Assembly (NCBI GenBank): GCA_039024435.1
Contig: JBCCQH010000020.1
Coordinates: forward strand, 1-64,000
DNA length: 64,000 nt
DNA from: JBCCQH01 sp039024435
GTDB taxonomy: Bacteria; Bacteroidota; Bacteroidia; J057; JADKCL01
Direction of reading: 5' to 3'
The notes under the pieces were generated by a model. The model searched no databases, was not told the DNA's origin, and saw only the letters and a list, made by a program, of their open reading frames with translations. Positions 57,801 through 64,000 of the stretch are shown here, in pieces. The position numbers and the translations under genes are program-made. The stretch's first letter is position 1. Every line of letters starts with the position of its first letter.

Positions 57801-60800
57801 TTCACCGTGGACAAACTCGACGTCATTCCTTGGGTCGCTGGCAATCGGCACGACATAGTCCGCATCCACACCACTCAACTCGAAGGCCCCCTGACCATCG
57901 ATACCATCGCCGGGACCACCATCACCCTGGACAATCCGCTAGCCGTCGCCCACCCGATCAACCAAATTGTCTACAAACAAAACACCGAAATGCGGGTGGT
58001 CCGGGCCCTGGTAAATGCCGACACCATCCGGGTGGATCCTCTCGACAACGCCCATCCGCTCACCCCCATCCCCGGTGGTGGTGGCAACCATCCCATCCAT
58101 GTGGTAGGCGGCCGCCGTGCCGATTATAACTTCGCCCTCGGTTTTGGGCGGCTGGACGCCAAGGCAGCCGTCGACGCCGCCATCGCCTTTACCCACAACC
58201 TGCGCGACCTGGTCATCCGCAACTGGCTCAAAGCCGATGCCACCCAGGACGACGGCGTCACCAACCTGCACAAAGAACCGGTCCACAGCCCGGACCTTTG
58301 GGTACGACACGATGCCCCCACTGCGGGCATTGCTTACAATGACCTGCCTCCCCACGAGCATCCACGCCTGGACGTGAGTGCCCCCATTTTTGATGGAACC
58401 GGTCTCAACGACTTGAATGCGGGCGGTGACTATACCGGAGCCGCCCCGGGCGTGTACACCATCGAGATCATCGATGCGGCCAGCAATCCGGACAAGTATG
58501 CCTGGTACAAGGACGGCGGGGCTCCCAGCGCCGCCGCCGATATCGTAGCCGGCGCGATCGCGATCGCCGAAGGCCTGACGGTGACCTTCGGCGCAGTAGA
58601 TGGGCATACCCTGGGCGACAAGTGGCACATTCAGGTGGAAGACATCGCCAATCGGATCCTCCACCTTAGGGTGCGCAACCGAGGTACCCAGCCCAGCTAT
58701 GCGCCTTCGACATTCGCAGGTGCACTGGACGTCGCCCAGTACCGAATGTTGCTCTGCCTGAGCGACGGTACCCCTCCCGCAGTGTTCCACGGTACCGGCC
58801 TCAACGACCTCACGGTCACCACCGAGTACACCGGAAGCGCTACCGATTTCTTCACCGTGCGCATTTCGGCGACGGGAGCCACCGATTCCTACCAATGGGC
58901 GAAAAACGGCGCGATCTTCAGTGCGGCTACCCCCATTCCCGGTGCGGGGGGCAACATTGCGCTGTCTGACGGGGTCAATGTCGCCTTTGCCGCAATTACA
59001 GGCCACACCAACCAGGACTTGTGGCACATCCGTTGCCAGCCCGCCCAAAAGGTACAATTCCACGGCTGGGGCCTCAACGACATGGCCGTCACCCAGGACT
59101 ACAACGGCGCCGACCGCGAATTTTTCCGCATCAAGATCATCGCCACCGGTGCCGCCGATCAATTCATCTGGAACAAGGGCGATGGCGCTTTTAGCCCTCC
59201 CATTGCCATTACCGGCGCCGCCCAGGCCTTGAGCGACGATGTAGAGATCACCTTTGCGGCAGTTACCGGCCACTCCGAAAACGACACCTGGATCGTCCAA
59301 TATTATCCGCACGCCCAGAAATTCATCAGCATCGACCACTACATCGAGAGCAATCCACCGGTCGCCTTCAACCTGAGCACCAACCGGACCGGAACCTTTC
59401 TGCTTCCCGCCCCGGGAGCGGGCCGGGGAATCAGTGCTCTGGGCAGCGGCGCGAACAACATCTACAACATCAACTGGGCCGAGGCGAATCGTCCGCCACG
59501 CAATGGGCCCGGCGTCGTACAACCCGCGCGTCCCTTGCGCATGTTCCTGCTTGGGGAAGTCACGCCCCACGACGGCAAGCTGATGGGCGACACCCCAGAC
59601 CACGACAACAATTTCTCCTACCGCGAACTGATCTTTGCCCGCTTCCAGTTTGCCAACGGTGTGGGACTCACCCCGCTCGAATCCTTCTTTGAGGTACCGG
59701 CCCTGGGGGGGACGGTGAACAAGGATTTCCGCGTGAATGTCATCGTGGATGTTGGGACTTACACCGCAGAACGGGTAAAGCTCGTCTTCAAACTCAAGAA
59801 GAACGACGCCACCGAAGAGGAAAAGGTCTACCGCTACGACTCTGGGGCCTGGAGTTGGGACGGCGGCGCACCCGCCTGGGTCTCCGGCATGGTTCCGCCA
59901 CGTGAGATCGGCAGTCCGGCCACCAATGCTACGGGCGAACAGTGGGGCATCTATTTCGTCGGTACTTTTAATGTTGACAACAACCACGCCCGCGTCGAAA
60001 TCATACCGCAGATCTATTCCGCGGTCGACGATACCCTGGTGATCGCAGAAGAGGAAAAGAAAGTTCCGGTCTACACCGAGGCAGCCCTTTCCACCCAGCG
60101 CTTCAACCAGCCCGACGCCGCCAAACTGGCTCCGCGCTCTCACTTCTTCAGCCAGGCAAATCTGCTTTCTCCGCAGGCTCCGGGGGACAAGTACGGCATC
60201 ATCGATTTCCAGAATTACCGGGTCACCAGCATCTTCACGGCAAATTCTGGGGCCCATCCACCGGCCTATGCCATCGTCAAAGGCAAGATTTTTGTGCAGC
60301 GCATCCCCGGAAACAACGATGTTGTAAACATGGTCCTCAAGCCCATGGAGCAACCCATGCTGGGCTTCACCCCCATCAAATACGTGGTCTACCGCGGAAT
60401 CAAGCTCGATGAAGTTCTGAAAGGAAGTTCCGCCGCCGACGAAGTCGAGGTGGCTCCCAGTGCCTCCGCTTCTCCCTGGTTGCAGCGCCTTTGGCCCATC
60501 CATACCGCAACCAACGGTGCGGTACCCTTCGAAAGCAGGATGATCGGTTTTGAACCGGCTACCCAAACACCGGCGGACAAGCTGGATTCCTTCTTCTTTT
60601 CCCTCAACGCCGAGCGCGAGTATCCCGCGGCCCTGGCAGGGGAGCGCATCGGTTCCTTCTGGAGCAATGGAGGTGCGGCGAAGTTTGGCATCGACATCGT
60701 ATTGGAAGAGGGCAGCCTGGAGCTGGATCTGGCCTACGTCCAGCAATTGGCTCACATTGTCACTACCAGCGGTATGCCCGCCGGCACCCCAGCCGAGATC

Positions 60801-63767
60801 GTCGATATTCTCCACAAGCGGGAAGAAATCCTGCACTTCATCGATATGGCGGCCTTCCTGGGCATGCATGTAGACGACGATGCCCGCCTGACCATCGACG
60901 ATGGCGCCGGGAACAAGAGTACCAAGCCCAAAGGAGACATCTACGCCGATATCCTCGATAGGTTTGAGACCCGCAATACGGTTTACCTGGACATTCGGAA
61001 CGAGCACGACCAGTCGCTTAACCTCCACGGCAAGTACGACGATGGTTCCGGCAATGCCCTGGAAGTCGGCCCTTCTGCCGGTTCACTGGTGGCCCGCCCT
61101 TATTACAGCACGGAATGGCCCATCATTACCGATGTGAATGCCGGCTCGGCGAACGCCAATCCAGAAAACGAACTTCATGTCCGCCTGCGCCTCGATTACA
61201 ACAACAAGCCTATCCTGTATGTCGAGCATGGTAAAGTGATGAACGGAGCGGCCGTCGGTCGTTTTGTCGCGGGTGACGACCTGTTTACTTCCGGAAACCC
61301 AACGACCGAAATCCTCGGATTCAAATTTCCGAACCACGACGTCGGCGCCGGCAACAAGGCGCATATCCCCTGGATGATCAAATTGCACTACAACCTGCGG
61401 CTCGATTCCGCCAATTCGCCCTTCCCGCCGGAGGTTCCGGATACGGAGAAATACATTGACAACCTGTTCGGGCCACTGGACATCAAGATCACCTGGGCCG
61501 GTGCCCATACTTTTGCCTGGGTTACGGCCCAGGACAAGAAGTTCATGGACGGGGAAACCGATCTCGGGGCGGCGCATACGGTGGACCGGGGGCTCGCCAA
61601 AGCTCCCGCGGGCCGGGCCTTGTTCTTCGCCGCAGTGAAGGACAGCTTCACAAACGGATCGCAGTATTTTGTTCCGCAAAAAGGGCTCTCCGGGGGGACC
61701 AGCAAGCGCAATACGTTCTTTGTCGAGCCCCAGCTTTTCGAAGGCTACCAGTTGCGCTTTGACGTGCTGGACGATGGCGGAACGGTCACCACGCTGCAGC
61801 TCGATACGGATCCGGACCAGAAACGCCTGCCGGAAGGCATGCTCCTGCTCGGCATTTCCGACGGGCAGCTCACCACGCTCAAGGGCCTGGGCGGCTTCCA
61901 GCCACGCTTCCCGCGGGCGGTGCAACTTGACGAACTGGCAGGCAGCCCCTTTACCGACCCGAACGGGGTCATCTACCGCAAATACCGCCTCGGTGTGCGC
62001 GGACTGGACACCCTCGGCCTGGAAAAGACCGATTATGCCGCGCCAGCAATCGAGGTCTACTCTGTGGATGGTCTGTTCTTCTTCTCGGAAGATTTCTCCG
62101 CGGCCGAACCGATCCCGGCCGACTATGTCCGCAACTACGAAGAAAGCATCGGTGCCCTCAAGCGCATCCCACGCAGCTTTATCATTGATTCGGTGAATAC
62201 TGGCACCAAGACCTTCACCATCGCCGGGGTGGACCTGACCCGCGAGATCGTAGCCGGCGACACAGTCACCGTACGCGACAGTGCCACCAACGACAACGAT
62301 TACGATGTCGCCAGCGTGAGCTTCGCCACCGACACCAATATTGTGGTGGTGCAGGCCATCCCCACGGCGGATCCCTCGCTGGGCTTCCTGCACCAGACCG
62401 CCAAGGACTGGGAAAAGTTCTTCTACGAAGCCGACATCGCCGGGGCGGTGGGCGGCACCCCGGACAATATGAAGACAATTGTGGCGAACTTTGCCGCCGC
62501 CATCTCCGGGATTGCCAACGCGGCCGGTGCGGAGGGGAGTTTCCATGCCCCCATCGACACCCACGGCGCGGCCATTCTTACCCGCGCCCGGGCCCTTGCC
62601 AAGGACAGCAGCCGCGCCTACGTGGACGACCGGATGCTTTACTGGGCACGCATCGCCATGGTGGTGGAACTCAAGGACCATCCCTTCTGCAAGGTAGCCC
62701 TGTCGGCCCGCAACCGCCTGGTCAACCGCCTGGAACGGATATCGCGGGGCCTCGACGGCACCACCTTTGCCGGGGCCGGCGGCGCGAAAAAAGTCCTGGT
62801 CGCTGGGTTCGACCCCTACGAACTCAGTCCGCACGATGGGCTGGAGAACCCCTACAATGCCAGCCCGTCCGCTGCGGCGGCCTTGGCCCTGCACGGTGAG
62901 ACGCTGAGTGACGGCGGTGGCAACAACGCCTACGTCCAAGGTGTGATCCTGCCCATGCGCTACCGCGATTTCGGGGAAGGCCCCGGCGTGGTGGAAGGCA
63001 TCTTCGAACCACACATGGATGGCGTCGCCGCAGAGGAGAAGGCCGACCTGATCCTCAACCTCGCCACTGGCGATCCCTTTGTATTCGGCGTCGAGCGGTT
63101 CGCTTCGCGCTACCGCGGCGGAAAAAAGGACAACGAGAATCGTCCAGTATCCTCGCCGCCTGCCTTTGACTTCCCGGACGAACCTGACGGGGATCAGTTC
63201 CATGAAACCTCCCTGCCGGTCGACAAGATCGTTCCCGCCGGCAATGCCGGCATGTGGAAGATCTATTTCCAGCAAAACTTCCACTACACGTACGTGAAGG
63301 ACGGATCCGAGGAGGAAGCCTACCTCCGCCTGGGCAGTCTCCATCCAAACTTCGACCTGCAACCGGGAGTGTCCTACGATGAGCAGCCGGCGGATGGGGA
63401 CGAAAAAATCGAAAAAGGAGCGCATCCACGCAATGGCAATCTTGTGGGAAAGACCCCGAACAAGCTGAACAACCTCTTCGCACCTAAGAAGAAGAACATT
63501 GCCGCAAAATGGGGTTCGGCGGGTGATTTTCTTCCCAATGAGCTGTTCTACCGGGTTTGCCTGCTGCGGGAAGCCCACGACAACAACCAGGAGATCGGGC
63601 TACTTACCTTGCCGAGGTTGCAAGCGGGACCCGACTTACGCGACCGGTACAATCTGGCCCTCGGCCTGAGCGAACCCAACTCGGTGGACATCGATTTCGA
63701 TCCTGTGCTCACCAAAGCGGTCCTGGACCTGCTTGAAACCCTGATCCTCCAGGCGATTACTCCGTGA
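54882..63767 (+). CDS. Giant chimeric subtilisin-family (S8) protease with inserted beta cassettes and a pseudo-pyroglutamyl-peptidase domain
   Basis: 2961 residues without a signal peptide or T9SS domain. A beta-rich N-terminal part (~1-150) and a propeptide-like segment (~165-272) precede an S8 domain with Asp322 (AILDRGIE), His388 (VHGINVTG), oxyanion Asn515 (SAGNGD) and Ser773 (GTSGAAP), so it should be catalytic. The fold is interrupted at ~610-762 (two repeats sharing DFPNFPV) and ~845-1075, and closes with GFGRLDAKAAVDAA (~1087-1100). A SPDLWVRHD...LRVRNRG domain follows, split by three ~90-residue cassettes beginning F(D/H)G(T/W)GLND (~1168, 1301, 1391). About 1480-2430 is unrecognised (YVVYRGIKLDEVL, SLNAEREYPAALAGERIGSF). 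Another cassette lies at ~2432-2507 (FTIAGVDLTREIVAGDTVTV). Residues ~2635-2915 resemble pyroglutamyl peptidase (KKVLVAGFDPY; Glu2738 kept; Cys replaced by Pro2885, His by Thr2909). Second gene of its operon; export route and target unknown. Confidence 0.85.
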   Translation: MQPNPVFHVHVMGFNTSVPSPAVFSWRSDKSDAFQALRSEPFAEGRYMLFPDFKLPAQGILRIEAGKLREDCEIVLQPWGLSLEVVLASADQASVRRGNLRIPLVVRPEKIAVFMGPDESQEKAERIEKRISGDKRAALRMADQPPALRSQRIDIDARDGIEAAALGADLAEQLKDENVRVMRGAIQTGPDLYYWPTGRIFITLRKPSDFAQLKTYLKGQPITGIYQEYVAPQFIAITYGNDDVAQLMQFIASLAALEYVVEAIPAVHFQDEDELAVLARDILRPAQWHLNLLNVPDAWESLQNHRSSLVYGDPDMVIAILDRGIETVGGVVQHPDLLVNINGGNISTLAGNTNKIAFQYQFDHSHDPATLGNLMVANNDNRAPAQVHGINVTGLLGAGSDNDMGVTGVAPNVRLASYIRLVTGADALIKSRNYRYMAGLWAGWSNDGTDYHATQVFPHSFGTSANPVPGAGVINMSHSGYGAALLPGALNNSWLAVTMFARNRRGSIMLTSAGNGDRNTRTSNQWGNETNILKIAASSLDHRSREMPAPYTDFSTAVDPLIDFCTPSGSNIEFVPLGGLQIFHQPPQLWGQVTIDRVGMANTPGTNSTTAAIQNALGPADTVLNLLGVDFPNFPVGKVVVIQDTSSTTNVVSRTITAVNAVANTITVDAGVGFNFGLGNSIVSTGATVQNVLAAGATNLTLLAADFPNFPVTTPIIVRDPANLEHTEIRTVAAIAAAPPNTITLDHGLQFGYAAAQIFTGAIDYNRGFAGTSGAAPLASGVAALVLSANPALTWIEARDIMRSTAMPIALHYLGQGRNKRWVQFDGTPTGQDLIDANGIFVHAAPALTTGDALAKGQTDINVGANGGFALRQSVLIGAETRLNAAVVLPTSDIVVARETEFAEGDTIFIGKRSETILTRGFAAGGPLVGKVIVVQNPDGFAVGDNIDIGGQLANISAIAMINLGGSTDYRGQFTVDKLDVIPWVAGNRHDIVRIHTTQLEGPLTIDTIAGTTITLDNPLAVAHPINQIVYKQNTEMRVVRALVNADTIRVDPLDNAHPLTPIPGGGGNHPIHVVGGRRADYNFALGFGRLDAKAAVDAAIAFTHNLRDLVIRNWLKADATQDDGVTNLHKEPVHSPDLWVRHDAPTAGIAYNDLPPHEHPRLDVSAPIFDGTGLNDLNAGGDYTGAAPGVYTIEIIDAASNPDKYAWYKDGGAPSAAADIVAGAIAIAEGLTVTFGAVDGHTLGDKWHIQVEDIANRILHLRVRNRGTQPSYAPSTFAGALDVAQYRMLLCLSDGTPPAVFHGTGLNDLTVTTEYTGSATDFFTVRISATGATDSYQWAKNGAIFSAATPIPGAGGNIALSDGVNVAFAAITGHTNQDLWHIRCQPAQKVQFHGWGLNDMAVTQDYNGADREFFRIKIIATGAADQFIWNKGDGAFSPPIAITGAAQALSDDVEITFAAVTGHSENDTWIVQYYPHAQKFISIDHYIESNPPVAFNLSTNRTGTFLLPAPGAGRGISALGSGANNIYNINWAEANRPPRNGPGVVQPARPLRMFLLGEVTPHDGKLMGDTPDHDNNFSYRELIFARFQFANGVGLTPLESFFEVPALGGTVNKDFRVNVIVDVGTYTAERVKLVFKLKKNDATEEEKVYRYDSGAWSWDGGAPAWVSGMVPPREIGSPATNATGEQWGIYFVGTFNVDNNHARVEIIPQIYSAVDDTLVIAEEEKKVPVYTEAALSTQRFNQPDAAKLAPRSHFFSQANLLSPQAPGDKYGIIDFQNYRVTSIFTANSGAHPPAYAIVKGKIFVQRIPGNNDVVNMVLKPMEQPMLGFTPIKYVVYRGIKLDEVLKGSSAADEVEVAPSASASPWLQRLWPIHTATNGAVPFESRMIGFEPATQTPADKLDSFFFSLNAEREYPAALAGERIGSFWSNGGAAKFGIDIVLEEGSLELDLAYVQQLAHIVTTSGMPAGTPAEIVDILHKREEILHFIDMAAFLGMHVDDDARLTIDDGAGNKSTKPKGDIYADILDRFETRNTVYLDIRNEHDQSLNLHGKYDDGSGNALEVGPSAGSLVARPYYSTEWPIITDVNAGSANANPENELHVRLRLDYNNKPILYVEHGKVMNGAAVGRFVAGDDLFTSGNPTTEILGFKFPNHDVGAGNKAHIPWMIKLHYNLRLDSANSPFPPEVPDTEKYIDNLFGPLDIKITWAGAHTFAWVTAQDKKFMDGETDLGAAHTVDRGLAKAPAGRALFFAAVKDSFTNGSQYFVPQKGLSGGTSKRNTFFVEPQLFEGYQLRFDVLDDGGTVTTLQLDTDPDQKRLPEGMLLLGISDGQLTTLKGLGGFQPRFPRAVQLDELAGSPFTDPNGVIYRKYRLGVRGLDTLGLEKTDYAAPAIEVYSVDGLFFFSEDFSAAEPIPADYVRNYEESIGALKRIPRSFIIDSVNTGTKTFTIAGVDLTREIVAGDTVTVRDSATNDNDYDVASVSFATDTNIVVVQAIPTADPSLGFLHQTAKDWEKFFYEADIAGAVGGTPDNMKTIVANFAAAISGIANAAGAEGSFHAPIDTHGAAILTRARALAKDSSRAYVDDRMLYWARIAMVVELKDHPFCKVALSARNRLVNRLERISRGLDGTTFAGAGGAKKVLVAGFDPYELSPHDGLENPYNASPSAAAALALHGETLSDGGGNNAYVQGVILPMRYRDFGEGPGVVEGIFEPHMDGVAAEEKADLILNLATGDPFVFGVERFASRYRGGKKDNENRPVSSPPAFDFPDEPDGDQFHETSLPVDKIVPAGNAGMWKIYFQQNFHYTYVKDGSEEEAYLRLGSLHPNFDLQPGVSYDEQPADGDEKIEKGAHPRNGNLVGKTPNKLNNLFAPKKKNIAAKWGSAGDFLPNELFYRVCLLREAHDNNQEIGLLTLPRLQAGPDLRDRYNLALGLSEPNSVDIDFDPVLTKAVLDLLETLILQAITP

Positions 63768-63816
63768 CCGTCGACCCTGATCTTTTTCACCTTTAGAAAC
63801 AATAGCCACAAGCAAT

Positions 63817-64000
63817 ATGCCAACCAAATTCTATCCGCCCATCACCGATATCGTTCCGGTAGATAAATTGCCGAACGAGCTGGGCTTTGTAAAAACAGGG
63901 TTGACTGCCATCCTGAGCAAGATCTACTACCGAAATCTGCAGTTGTCGACGAGCTCGCGGGGGGATTCGGCGTTTTACAGCCTGGAGATCGTAAGTCTGG
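63817..64000 (+). CDS. Third gene of the chimeric-protease operon, cut by window end
   Basis: ATG 63817 opens a frame still running at 64000 (61 residues: MPTKFYPPITDIVPVDKLPN, GLTAILSKIYYRNLQLSTSS, then FYSLEIVSL). It follows the protease stop by 49 bases on the same strand. No signal peptide and no recognised family; too little is visible to assign a function. Confidence 0.65.
   Translation, partial: MPTKFYPPITDIVPVDKLPNELGFVKTGLTAILSKIYYRNLQLSTSSRGDSAFYSLEIVSL

Noticed and set aside
57939..63578. Two very long open frames on the minus strand (about 1029 and 831 codons) opposite the giant protease
   Set aside because: They run antisense to a well-supported protein, contain no known motif, and arise from the GC-rich codon pattern of the plus-strand gene.

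Overview
The window reads as chromosomal DNA of a member of the Bacteroidota, most likely of the Saprospiria (Lewinella/Haliscomenobacter-like) group. Four large surface proteins end in type IX secretion (T9SS) sorting domains. Several genes are preceded by the Bacteroidota promoter pattern TTG-N18-20-TAnnTTTG, and Shine-Dalgarno sequences are mostly absent. rpsF-rpsR-rplI, gyrA, dnaX, nuoN and paaABCD are all of Bacteroidota type. GC content is moderately high and gene order is mixed, with short operons on both strands.

Layout. 1-890: gene-poor edge with what may be the first codons of a transposase. 0.9-8 kb: a giant G8-domain T9SS protein, a decayed gene, a DUF4345 membrane protein, tRNA-Ser(CGA), YceI and a phytase-esterase-like secreted protein. 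7.9-19 kb: a DRTGG-type P-loop ATPase, a Ser/Thr kinase-TPR operon, a three-gene operon of unknown function, small membrane proteins, a lipid kinase and an LTA-synthase-like sulfatase. 19-23 kb: an outer-membrane barrel overlapping a CCA-adding-type nucleotidyltransferase, then a solitary nuoN. 23.7-27.2 kb: a TetR regulator followed by paaABCD (phenylacetyl-CoA epoxygenase, without paaE). 27.7-36 kb: two adjacent giant T9SS surface proteins with matching C-terminal stalks. 36-47 kb: a Wzi-like barrel, a small exported protein, gyrA with a TPR gene, a MacB-like permease and an M43 metalloprotease. 47.8-53.5 kb: the rpsF-rpsR-rplI operon, dnaX, a STAS protein, an unknown 360-aa protein and a secreted CIA30-like protein. 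54-64 kb: an operon with a small exported protein, a 2961-residue subtilisin-family chimera and a third gene cut by the window end.

Most notable: (1) the 2961-aa protein is an S8 protease with an intact catalytic set. Its protease fold and accessory domains are interrupted in frame by repeated beta-rich cassettes of the kind seen in phage virion proteins. It ends in a degenerate pyroglutamyl-peptidase-like domain that keeps the Glu but has lost Cys and His. (2) dnaX carries an A10-G slippery run with an SD-like element and a small hairpin; both alternative frames stop at once, a strong candidate for programmed production of a short gamma form. (3) Three copies of a ~140-165 bp inverted-repeat element (MITE-like) lie in intergenic DNA at 21.6, 36.1 and 47.4 kb. 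(4) A TetR-paaABCD operon carries a palindromic candidate operator just downstream of a promoter-like sequence.
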